This document shows positions 6,693-12,848 of a stretch of DNA of 12,848 nucleotides, piece after piece; position 1 is the stretch's first letter, and the number at the start of each line of letters is the position of its first letter. The translations under genes and the position numbers were made by a program. The notes beneath the pieces are model-generated. The model saw only the letters and a program-made list of their open reading frames with translations. It ran no database searches and was not told the origin of the DNA. Where the stretch lies: positions 1 through 12,848 of the forward strand of contig DAOUQS010000027.1 in the NCBI GenBank assembly GCA_030625465.1. Reading direction: 5' to 3'. Source of the DNA: Amylibacter sp. GTDB lineage: Bacteria; Pseudomonadota; Alphaproteobacteria; Rhodobacterales; Rhodobacteraceae.

Positions 6693-7769
6693 TTATTTTG
6701 CCAACCAAGCGTTGAAACGCTCGTTCAGCTCGTCTTGGTTGTCTGCCCAGAATTCAAAGTCGTTCTGGATAGCTGTACCAAAGTTTGCAGGTGCTGTTGG
6801 CATCTGTGGACCCATATCAAGGTCTGGCTTGGTGTGATATGCACCGACCAATGACGCAGATGATTTACGCGCAGGACCATAAGAGATGTAGGAAGCTTGT
6901 GCCGCCAGCTGCTCTGTCGCGGTTGAAAATGCAACGAAATCCATTGCCGCTTCTTTGTTTGGCGCACCTTTTGGAATAACCCAAAGGTCCAAGTCATAAA
7001 CTTGGCTGTCCCAAACAATCGCGAATGGCTTGTCTTCTGCAGCAACAGCATTGAAAATACGACCATTGTAGGCTGTTGTCATAGCAACTTCGCCATCAGC
7101 CAATAGTTGTGGAGGCTGCGCGCCGGCTTCCCACCAAACAGTGTCATCTTTGATAGTGTCCAGTTTCGCAAATGCGCGATCAACACCTTCAGGTGTGCCT
7201 AGAACATCATAGATGTCTGCAGCGGCTACACCGTCTGCGGCCAACGCCATTTCCAGGTTTGATTTAGGGCCTTTACGCATGCCACGTTTGCCAGGGAATT
7301 TAGATGTGTCGAAAAAATCGCCAATGGTTGTTGGGCCATTTGCAATTTTTGACGTGTCATAGGCAAAGATTGTAGTCCATACGATAGTAGGAATAGCACA
7401 TTCAGTAATTGACCCTGGAAGGAAATCTTCCAATGCAGGTGTTCCGTCAGCACCAGCTGGCAGGATTGAAGGGTCGATTACTTCCAATAGACCTTCGTCA
7501 CAACCGCGAATAGCGTCTGACAATTCAACGTCAACAAGATCCCATGTTACGTTGCCAGCTTCAACTTGTGATTTAACTTCGGCCAGACCACCTGAATAGT
7601 CTTCAGACAGGATTGTGTTGCCGGTTTTTGCGATCCAAGGCTTATGATAGGCTTCGACCTGTGACATAGTGTACGCACCGCCCCATGACACAACTGTAAT
7701 TTCAGCGGCCATTGCAGATGATGCGATAATCGCACCAGCGGCTGCACCTAATAGTAGTGATTTAATCAT
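6693..7769 (-). CDS. ABC transporter periplasmic substrate-binding protein, PotD/PotF-like
   Basis: A 358-residue exported binding protein that captures the solute and delivers it to the permeases. It starts at ATG 7769, preceded by GGAGAA six bases upstream; an in-frame ATG at 7781 lies before that ribosome binding site and is less likely. A signal peptide (MIKSLLLGAAAGAIIASSAMA) should be cut after residue 21. The mature start EITVVSWGGAYTMSQVEAY and the later LWVIPKGAPNKEAAMDFVAF are typical of the COG0687 family, which includes spermidine/putrescine-binding proteins. Cys90 and Cys124 are the only cysteines and could form a periplasmic disulfide. I could not match the classical polyamine-contacting residues with confidence, so the ligand could be a polyamine or another small organic solute. 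The ATPase gene lies about 77 bases upstream. Confidence 0.92.
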   Translation of the reverse strand: MIKSLLLGAAAGAIIASSAMAAEITVVSWGGAYTMSQVEAYHKPWIAKTGNTILSEDYSGGLAEVKSQVEAGNVTWDLVDVELSDAIRGCDEGLLEVIDPSILPAGADGTPALEDFLPGSITECAIPTIVWTTIFAYDTSKIANGPTTIGDFFDTSKFPGKRGMRKGPKSNLEMALAADGVAAADIYDVLGTPEGVDRAFAKLDTIKDDTVWWEAGAQPPQLLADGEVAMTTAYNGRIFNAVAAEDKPFAIVWDSQVYDLDLWVIPKGAPNKEAAMDFVAFSTATEQLAAQASYISYGPARKSSASLVGAYHTKPDLDMGPQMPTAPANFGTAIQNDFEFWADNQDELNERFNAWLAK

Positions 7770-7846
7770 TGTATTCTCCATGTTTTATGTCCCGTTCTCC
7801 CTTGATTCGTCTGGCTCCGGGTTGTTCCAAACGAATATGCGGGCGT

Positions 7847-8938
7847 TTATGCATCTAACGCCCGGCAATCCTCCTTGCCCCATGAAACCGTTGTGGTTTC
7901 ACCGACTTGTAAATGTGTGTGGTCTGCAGCATTCGGCACTTTAACGATAAAATCATCATTGCCATGCACATTCATCCGGCAGCGAATATGATCGCCCAGA
8001 TAAATTAGCTCTAACACCTTGGCATCGGCAGAGCTTTTGGTCGCCTTGCCACCAACCGTGACCCGCTCGGGGCGGATTGACAATGTTGTGCGACTGCCGC
8101 TTTCACCACAGTTAACCGCCAAAGCATCCATCACCGCACCACTGTCCAGTTTTACAGTTGCCATTTTGCCTTTCACTGATTGCACGGTCCCCATCAATGT
8201 ATTGTTTTCACCGATAAACTGCGCCACGAAAGCGTTTTCAGGTTTTTCATACAAAACCGAGGGCGTTGACAGTTGTTGGATAATACCGTCGTCAAATACC
8301 GCGACACGGTCAGACATAGTCAAAGCTTCCGACTGGTCGTGCGTCACATAAACAACCGTGATGCCCAGATTTTCGTGAATGTGCTTGATTTCATACTGCA
8401 TATGTTCGCGCAGTTGTTTATCCAACGCGCCCAAAGGCTCGTCCATAAGCACCAGTTCCGCATCGAACACCAAGGCACGCGCCAAAGCGATACGTTGTTG
8501 CTGGCCACCTGATAACTGTGCGGGACGGCGATCAATAAAGTCGATCATCTGCACCATATCCAGCGCGCGCTTCACTTTTGCTTCACGCTCGTCTTTGCCC
8601 ATCTTGCGCACTTCCAGCGGGAAGGACAGGTTTTCACCGACCGTCATATGCGGAAATAATGCGTAGTTCTGGAACACCATACCAATGCCGCGTTTGTGCG
8701 GCGGGATATTATTGATCGGGCGACCGCCCAACAAAATATCACCATGCGTGGCGGTTTCAAACCCGGCCAGCATCATCAGGCAAGTCGACTTGCCGGAACC
8801 CGATGGCCCGAGCATGGTCACAAACTCACCTTTTTCAATTCTTAGATTTAGATCTTTTACGACTAGAATCTCGCCATCATAACTTTTTTGAACGCGATCG
8901 AACACGACAGAACCGTCGCCGGAAATAGTGGCAGCCAA
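7847..8938 (-). CDS. ABC transporter ATP-binding protein, PotA-like
   Basis: ATPase subunit of the importer, 363 residues, and first gene of the operon. All nucleotide-binding motifs are intact: Walker A GPSGSGKS (44-51), Q-loop Gln90, signature LSGGQQQ (142-148), Walker B LVLMDEP (162-168) and the switch His200 in VTHD. The C-terminal part, from about residue 240, is the regulatory TOBE-like domain (SIRPERVTV, then LIYLGDHIRCRMNV), as in PotA/MalK-type ATPases. The start appears to be TTG at 8938: AGGGAG lies six bases upstream, and the next in-frame ATG (residue 42) would cut off the first strands and run straight into Walker A. The rare start and the leader hairpin just upstream may lower ATPase synthesis relative to the binding protein. 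Confidence 0.93.
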   Translation of the reverse strand: MAATISGDGSVVFDRVQKSYDGEILVVKDLNLRIEKGEFVTMLGPSGSGKSTCLMMLAGFETATHGDILLGGRPINNIPPHKRGIGMVFQNYALFPHMTVGENLSFPLEVRKMGKDEREAKVKRALDMVQMIDFIDRRPAQLSGGQQQRIALARALVFDAELVLMDEPLGALDKQLREHMQYEIKHIHENLGITVVYVTHDQSEALTMSDRVAVFDDGIIQQLSTPSVLYEKPENAFVAQFIGENNTLMGTVQSVKGKMATVKLDSGAVMDALAVNCGESGSRTTLSIRPERVTVGGKATKSSADAKVLELIYLGDHIRCRMNVHGNDDFIVKVPNAADHTHLQVGETTTVSWGKEDCRALDA

Positions 8939-8944
8939 AGTCTT

Positions 8945-8950
8945 CTCCCT
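8945..8950 (-). promoter_or_regulatory. Ribosome binding site fixing a TTG start
   Basis: AGGGAG on the - strand, six bases before TTG at 8938. This strong Shine-Dalgarno match decides the unusual start of the ATPase gene; no ATG or GTG is placed correctly near it. Confidence 0.7.
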
Positions 8951-8959
8951 GAAATTACG

Positions 8960-8978
8960 GGGCTGATTGATGCAGCCC
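8960..8978 (-). other. Leader stem-loop upstream of the ABC ATPase gene
   Basis: On the - strand GGGCTG pairs with CAGCCC around the seven-base loop CATCAAT. The hairpin ends nine bases before the Shine-Dalgarno sequence. It is not followed by a T-run in the operon's direction, so it is more likely a leader structure affecting translation or mRNA stability than a terminator. On the + strand it is followed by TCTTATTTTCT and could act as a weak terminator. Confidence 0.45.
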
Positions 8979-9081
8979 TCTTATTTTCTGCGCACAGCTA
9001 AGCTTAAATAAAACCTGATTGCAAGAAGTTAATCTGGAATTTAGAGATCGCAAAACGGCAATAAAAAGTCTAATTGCGACA

Positions 9082-9100
9082 TGAACTATAGTATAGTTCA
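9082..9100. promoter_or_regulatory. Perfect 19-bp palindrome, probable repressor operator
   Basis: TGAACTATA-G-TATAGTTCA is a perfect inverted repeat with nine-base arms and one central base. It lies 144 bases upstream of the ABC ATPase start. On the - strand it contains TATACT, a good -10-like hexamer, and TTGAAC, a -35-like hexamer, so a bound dimer would overlap any promoter here. Size and symmetry fit a dimeric helix-turn-helix regulator (GntR, TetR, MarR or LacI type). No regulator gene is in the window, so the protein is unknown. It could control the ABC operon; the membrane micro-ORF is on the same strand but upstream, so it is an unlikely target. Confidence 0.6.
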
Positions 9101-9136
9101 ATTTTAAAATCTGCTCTTAACCGCGAATAAAGTAAA

Positions 9137-9163
9137 CATGTTACCATTTCTCAGCTTAACATG
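9137..9163. repeat. Seven-base inverted repeat, CATGTTA / TAACATG
   Basis: CATGTTA and its exact reverse complement are separated by 13 bases. The centre-to-centre distance of 20 bases is about two helical turns, as for a dimer binding site, but a seven-base match in AT-rich DNA may be chance. Apart from this, the palindrome at 9082 and the hairpin at 8960, I see nothing coding between 8939 and 9249. Confidence 0.22.
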
Positions 9164-9249
9164 ACCGGGCAAGGGGCTTTATCCTTTCATCGTTTCGGAG
9201 TTTTGCAGAATTCACGGTACTCCAATATTTCCTCAAACCTCAACACAGA

Positions 9250-9277
9250 AAAGGGCCCACCTTTCGGTGAACCCTTT
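9250..9277 (-). terminator. Probable intrinsic terminator of the membrane micro-ORF
   Basis: On the - strand AAAGGG...CCCTTT encloses an inner CACC/GGTG stem with a GAAA loop; the two stems are separated by a small AA/CC internal loop. The structure begins 47 bases after the stop at 9325 and is followed by a short T-rich tract (TTTTCTGTGTT). The T-tract is modest, so termination may be partial, leaving possible read-through toward the ABC operon. Confidence 0.55.
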
Positions 9278-9324
9278 CACAATCTACAGCTTGGTTTCAT
9301 ACAGGCAATTAGATCGTTCGCCAG

Positions 9325-9417
9325 TTACCCCAGGAAAGCATAGATCAAGGTAAAGCTGATAAAGCCTATCACCAAACCCAATGCTATTCCCAATGTAAAA
9401 ATAGTCGCAATTAACAT
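9325..9417 (-). CDS. 30-residue single-span membrane peptide (micro-ORF)
   Basis: A short ORF that standard gene callers would miss. It starts ATG at 9417, preceded by AGGTGAG six bases upstream, and ends TAA at 9325. The product begins MLIATIFTLG and ends FTLIYAFLG; it contains no charged residue and is hydrophobic almost throughout, so it should be a single membrane helix. Gly10, Gly14 and Gly18 form a GxxxGxxxG glycine-zipper pattern, often used for tight helix-helix packing. A candidate promoter, paired direct repeats and a terminator-like hairpin surround it, so it looks like an independent transcription unit. I cannot assign a family. Possibilities are a small accessory subunit of a membrane complex, a stress peptide or a type I toxin-like peptide. 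It is not part of the adjacent operons by any sequence sign. Confidence 0.6.
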   Translation of the reverse strand: MLIATIFTLGIALGLVIGFISFTLIYAFLG

Positions 9418-9429
9418 TACAAACTCACC

Positions 9430-9473
9430 TACTCATCACTTTTTTACTACAAATTACACATTACTCATTACTT
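9430..9473 (-). repeat. Direct repeat pair AAGTRATGAGTA upstream of the micro-ORF
   Basis: On the - strand AAGTAATGAGTA (9462-9473) and AAGTGATGAGTA (9430-9441) match at 11 of 12 bases and start 32 bases apart, about three helical turns. The second copy ends directly before the ribosome binding site of the micro-ORF. They could be regulator sites or the product of a small local duplication. Confidence 0.4.
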
Positions 9474-9495
9474 GTTAAATTGCCGTTTCTGGCCC

Positions 9496-9525
9496 CTTAT
9501 AATAATCATGACACTTTGACGTAAA
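9496..9525 (-). promoter_or_regulatory. Candidate promoter for the membrane micro-ORF
   Basis: On the - strand TTTACG (9525-9520) and TATAAG (9501-9496) are 18 bases apart; they match the consensus at four and five of six positions. Transcription would begin near 9488, giving a leader of about 70 bases that contains both direct repeats. The region is AT-rich, so chance matches are likely. Confidence 0.33.
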
Positions 9526-9880
9526 TGTGTTTTATGCCGTTTTTTCACTTATACTTAAGTACAGGTTTCAAAAAAAAATCAAAAAATCGAACCACAATCC
9601 TGCCCTATTTTGTCGTATTGCGGCATGATTGGAAACAATCGAAATTACTGTATTTTCAAGAATCGCCCCCTGCATAAGCATGATTCCCTGCCCCGTTTGC
9701 ACTGCTTCACAAAACATTCGGAGCAACATCAACCCGGCAAGGCAAGTATAGTTGCTTTTTTACGCATGCATTAAAGAATTTTGTACACCTTTGCTATACA
9801 TGCCACAAGTTTGTAGTATTTTCAGCCAAGCAGACCTATAATTAACAAAGCCATATAAAATTTACAAAAGGGCAATTTTG
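9526..9880 (+). other. AT-rich intergenic region upstream of the barrel gene
   Basis: No convincing gene is seen in this stretch. It contains the palindrome TACTTAAGTA (9552-9561), a small GATTG-GAAA-CAATC hairpin with a GNRA-type loop (9627-9640), and a weak GCAA/TTGC hairpin followed by six Ts near 9745-9765. A perfect TATAAT at 9837-9842 lies 38 bases before the barrel gene's ATG and is the best -10 candidate for it; the nearest -35-like hexamer, TTGTAG at 9811, is spaced 20 bases, longer than usual. An AAGGG ribosome binding site at about 9868-9872 precedes the ATG at 9881. Confidence 0.35.
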
Positions 9881-11008
9881 ATGCCAAATTTAACTAATCA
9901 TACCAGTAGTTTAGCCTTTTGCACCGCATTGGCTTTATCATTTGGCATGACGGCACAAACGGCAACCGCAGCAGAAACCCCTTCCACCCTTGCCATAAAG
10001 GATGTATCGGCATTTGCGGAAAATACAGTCGGCTTCAAAGCCGGTTCCTTTATTCTGGTTCCGATCCCGATAGAAAACCCGGCAATTGGTACAGGGTTGG
10101 CTCTGGCCGGCGCATACTTATTCAAAACAGATAAAAACTCTGACCAGTCCTTTATTGGCCTAAGCGCATTTCAGACCAATAACGGCAGCAAAGGGTACGG
10201 CTTGGCCGGCGCACTTTCCTGGGCTGATAACAAATGGAAAGTAAGCGCCTTGGCCGGCGAGGTGGATGTGGTTTACGATTTCTACATCCCCAGCACGGGG
10301 GGGCGGACCATTTCGCTGAATCAAGAAGGTAGCATGTTCTATCTGGGCGGAAAATACGAACTTAAGGACCGATTTTTTGTAGGTATGCGACTGCGCTACC
10401 TGCAAACATCCATACGGTTTTCCAAACCAGTATTACCACGTCCACTATATATGGAATTGGAAACCGTATCATTTGGCCCAACAATCGAATGGGACTACCG
10501 CGATGATACGATCTACCCCACATCCGGTTTTCACGTCGTCATTGGCAGCATGCACAGCACTGTGCTGAACGGGGCAGATCGTGAATACTATAAAACGTCT
10601 ATAAAATATGACAATTATTTTCCCCTTTTTAAAAACGCGGTCGTCGCCACACGTCTGACCGCATGCGAAGCAAGCGATAAAACACCATTCTTTGAACTTT
10701 GTTCATTAGGCGGAAGCGATAACTTCCGAGGTTTCCCTTTTGGCCAGTTTCTGGATCAGAACCTTCTTTCTGGCCAGATCGAATTCCGCGGACGAATGAC
10801 TAAACGGTTCGGTTATGCAGTTTTTGCCGGTATAGGTGGTGTCGCAAACGGGTTTGGGTCTTTCAACAGTGACACGACCGAGGTTGCGGGGGGGATCGGG
10901 CTAAGGTATCGCCTATCAAAAGGCGTCCCACTGGATTTTGCATTTGACGTTGCATATAACTCCAAAGGTGAAACCACAACCTACATCACAATCGGACAGC
11001 GGTTTTAA
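9881..11008 (+). CDS. Outer-membrane beta-barrel protein, Omp85/BamA C-terminal-domain type, without POTRA domains
   Basis: A 375-residue exported protein of the bacterial surface antigen (BamA/TamA barrel) family. The ATG at 9881 has AAGGG eight bases upstream; a TTG at 9878 is in frame but poorer. A signal peptide covers residues 1-30 (cleavage ATA-AE). After only about 25 residues the barrel begins, with alternating strands rich in Gly and aromatics. The segment TIEWDYRDDTIYPTSGF (about 201-217) matches the family's DxRD...PTxG strand. LGGSDNFRGF (276-285) is the loop-6 motif with the conserved RGF arginine that plugs the barrel. The protein ends in GQRF, with a terminal Phe used for barrel assembly. 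No POTRA repeats are present, unlike BamA or TamA. Cys262 and Cys274 flank the turn before loop 6 and may pair. Its partner or cargo is unknown. Confidence 0.85.
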   Translation: MPNLTNHTSSLAFCTALALSFGMTAQTATAAETPSTLAIKDVSAFAENTVGFKAGSFILVPIPIENPAIGTGLALAGAYLFKTDKNSDQSFIGLSAFQTNNGSKGYGLAGALSWADNKWKVSALAGEVDVVYDFYIPSTGGRTISLNQEGSMFYLGGKYELKDRFFVGMRLRYLQTSIRFSKPVLPRPLYMELETVSFGPTIEWDYRDDTIYPTSGFHVVIGSMHSTVLNGADREYYKTSIKYDNYFPLFKNAVVATRLTACEASDKTPFFELCSLGGSDNFRGFPFGQFLDQNLLSGQIEFRGRMTKRFGYAVFAGIGGVANGFGSFNSDTTEVAGGIGLRYRLSKGVPLDFAFDVAYNSKGETTTYITIGQRF

Positions 11009-11094
11009 CCAGCAAGTCTGTGCCCTTGTGTTTTCACCTATGAATAAAGTACGTTCTCTATTACTGCTATATGCAGGATTTTATGGGGTAATCT

Positions 11095-12848
11095 ATGACA
11101 CTTGTTTTTAAACGCATACTTATTACGGCGTTGGTTTTGTGTTTTGCATCAAGTGTGGTGGCACAGATCAAACCACAGGCAGTAGCTGCCGAAGTCGCCC
11201 TGCCCGACCCGCTGACCCCTGAAACCGCGCGCGATCTGGTCTCGACATTATCCGACGAACAGGTGCGCACATTGCTGCTGGAACACCTTGACGCGGTCGC
11301 AAAAGACAAAGCCGATAGTGTTGGAAAAGAAAATGTAACCTTAATCGGCTTTGTGCGCGCAACATCGCATGGCGTTTATGAAACAGTCCGTACCACAGTC
11401 ATACATCTGCCGATGCTGTGGAGCACCCAGGCAGAAAGCTTCGGTAATTTTTATAAAAACTGGGGGGCAAAAGGCCTGATAACATTACTGGGATCACTTT
11501 TGCTGGCGGTGGCCGCAGGCCTGGTCGCGGAATTTATCGCCGGTAAAGTCACCAGACGTTGGCATGCCGCCGCACTTTCCATTGAAAATCCCGAAACATT
11601 AGGCCAGACAATACGGTTTTTATTGTACCGCCTGCTGCACGAAATTTACGGGCTGATCGCATTTTTTATCGTTGCCCGCATGGTCACACGCGCGATACTG
11701 CCAGCAGACCTGCTTCCTATATTTCAAACCATTGTTTTCAACCTGATCGTCACGCCCCGTATAGGTGCTGCTTTTGCCCGGTTCCTGCTGGCCCCGCAGA
11801 AACCCAAACTCAGATTGCTTCACACCGATGACACATCGGCACAGACCTTGTACCGACACCTGATCGGCATGTTATTATTGTTGGGTTTCACCGTTGCGAT
11901 TGTCGAATTCAACATACTTAACGGCGTGTCGATTGGAACCGCCTCTATCGGTTTCTGGTTGAATATTTCCATCCACATTTATGCCATCTGGATCATCTGG
12001 AAAACCTGGGATGGCCTTGTGATGATACAACGCGGGAATGAAGATGTCACACCGTTTGAAGCGCGATCCGCACGCTTCTATCCGGCTTTCGGGATCATTA
12101 TCTCGGTCGCCATGTGGATACTATTCACAATTGTCGCCACTTACGGGCTGTATGATTTACTACTTGGGGCGCCGCATTTCAAAACCATGGCGTTACTGCT
12201 GTCCGCACCGATTTTCGACACGCTGGTACGCGGTCTTGTGCGCCATCTGGTGCCACCCATGCAGGGTGAAGGTGCTACGGCTGAGCGCGCATATCTGTCA
12301 ACGAAACGCAGTTATATCCACATCGGGCGCGTATTATTATTTGCGCTGGTGATCTTTATGATCGCGTATATCTGGGGGGTTAATCTAAGCTATCTTGCGG
12401 ACAGCAATATCGGATCGCGTGTGGCATCCAACCTGATCGAAGTCCTGATAATCCTGGCACTTGGCTATCTTTTGATGGAATTGGTATCCCTGTGGATCAA
12501 TCGCAAGATGGCCGCGGAACAGACCGCCCTTGGAATTGATCTGGACGATCAGGAAATCGGTGGCGGTGAAGGCGGCGGTGTCGGGGGCACCCGGCTATCA
12601 ACCGTATTGCCGCTGGTTTTAAGCATCAGTAAAACGGCAATCGTCATTATAACCGCATTGCTTGCCCTTGGAAATATCGGCATCAATATCACGCCACTTC
12701 TGGCAGGTGCCGGTATCATCGGGCTGGCTATCGGCTTTGGTGCGCAAAAACTTGTGTCGGACATTGTGTCCGGTATCTTTTTCCTGCTGGACGATGCATT
12801 TCGCGTCGGGGAATATGTTGAAGTGGAAGGAACTGTCGGCACTGTCGA
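11095..12848 (+). CDS. Large MscS-family mechanosensitive ion channel, 3' end outside window
   Basis: The frame is open from ATG 11095 to the window edge (584 codons), with GGGG seven bases before the start. A signal peptide (KRILITALVLCFASSVVA) is followed by a periplasmic region of about 100 residues and then ten or eleven membrane segments (first near residue 128, last near 550). A Gly-rich linker (GGGEGGGVGG, about residues 488-497) precedes the final pair. The last visible part, LLAGAGIIGLAIGFGAQKLV and SDIVSGIFFLLDDAFRVGEYVEVEGTVGTV, is the MscS pore helix and the start of the cytoplasmic beta domain. The family opens under membrane tension to release solutes in osmotic down-shock. The many extra membrane segments resemble large members such as YbiO or MscK rather than the three-span E. 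coli MscS. It lies 86 bases after the barrel gene; no clear terminator separates them, so co-transcription is possible. Confidence 0.9.
   Translation, partial: MTLVFKRILITALVLCFASSVVAQIKPQAVAAEVALPDPLTPETARDLVSTLSDEQVRTLLLEHLDAVAKDKADSVGKENVTLIGFVRATSHGVYETVRTTVIHLPMLWSTQAESFGNFYKNWGAKGLITLLGSLLLAVAAGLVAEFIAGKVTRRWHAAALSIENPETLGQTIRFLLYRLLHEIYGLIAFFIVARMVTRAILPADLLPIFQTIVFNLIVTPRIGAAFARFLLAPQKPKLRLLHTDDTSAQTLYRHLIGMLLLLGFTVAIVEFNILNGVSIGTASIGFWLNISIHIYAIWIIWKTWDGLVMIQRGNEDVTPFEARSARFYPAFGIIISVAMWILFTIVATYGLYDLLLGAPHFKTMALLLSAPIFDTLVRGLVRHLVPPMQGEGATAERAYLSTKRSYIHIGRVLLFALVIFMIAYIWGVNLSYLADSNIGSRVASNLIEVLIILALGYLLMELVSLWINRKMAAEQTALGIDLDDQEIGGGEGGGVGGTRLSTVLPLVLSISKTAIVIITALLALGNIGINITPLLAGAGIIGLAIGFGAQKLVSDIVSGIFFLLDDAFRVGEYVEVEGTVGTV

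Noticed and set aside
7805..7836. ATTCGT/ACGAAT inverted repeat between the ATPase and binding-protein genes
   Set aside because: Only six pairs with a 20-base loop and no supporting inner stem; too weak to call as a structure or operator.
9161..9343. A 60-codon + strand ORF overlapping the terminator-like hairpin and the micro-ORF region
   Set aside because: No ribosome binding site, mixed composition, and it runs antisense through the better-supported terminator and into the - strand micro-ORF.
9626..9775. A 49-codon + strand ORF (ATG at 9626) in the intergenic region
   Set aside because: No ribosome binding site, His-rich composition without a recognisable pattern, and no terminator or promoter fitted to it; likely chance.
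11067..11859. Several - strand ORFs of 65-80 codons opposite the MscS gene
   Set aside because: They are shadows of the long + strand frame, which has a signal peptide, membrane segments and the MscS motif; none has a good ribosome binding site or recognisable product.
1..12848. A search by eye for mobile elements, CRISPR arrays, tRNA or rRNA genes
   Set aside because: No transposase-like or integrase-like protein, no regularly spaced repeats and no tRNA-like folds were seen; the gene order looks like ordinary chromosomal DNA.

Overview
The window looks like chromosomal DNA from an alphaproteobacterium, probably a marine Rhodobacterales (Roseobacter-type) lineage of moderate GC. This rests on the holB-tatD-metallohydrolase block, the style of the PotABCD-type transporter and the tight overlapping starts. 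It is an inference from gene content, not a measured placement.

Layout. (1) Bases 2-3399, + strand: a compact cluster with the end of holB (DNA polymerase III delta' subunit), a TatD-family hydrolase, a PhnP-like metallo-beta-lactamase-fold hydrolase and an AEC-family permease. The last three are chained by stop/start overlaps. (2) 3396-3980, - strand: an acidic protein of unknown function whose stop codon shares a TTAA with the AEC stop; it has its own leader hairpin and an AT-rich promoter-like region. (3) 4106-8938, - strand: a complete four-gene ABC importer operon, in transcription order ATPase (TTG start), periplasmic binding protein, and two permeases. Both permeases are about 150 residues longer than the classical E. 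coli PotB/PotC. A 10-bp hairpin follows the binding-protein gene. A perfect 19-bp palindrome (9082-9100) and a leader hairpin lie upstream of the operon. (4) 8939-9880: a 940-base region that looks empty but holds, on the - strand, a well-formed 30-codon membrane-peptide gene (9325-9417) with its own ribosome binding site, candidate promoter, upstream direct repeats and downstream terminator-like hairpin. (5) 9881-11008, + strand: an exported Omp85-type (BamA/TamA C-terminal) beta-barrel protein with no POTRA domains. (6) 11095 to the right edge, + strand: a large multi-pass MscS-family mechanosensitive channel with a signal peptide, cut by the window.

The ABC genes work together: the binding protein captures a polyamine-like or other cationic/organic solute in the periplasm, the two permeases form the pore and the ATPase powers import. 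The barrel protein and the MscS channel are both envelope proteins, but nothing shows that they share a pathway. I found no transposase, phage gene, CRISPR array, tRNA or rRNA. I do not see a clear new multi-gene system. The least explained items are the membrane micro-ORF with its signals, the palindromic operator, the POTRA-less barrel and the acidic orphan protein.
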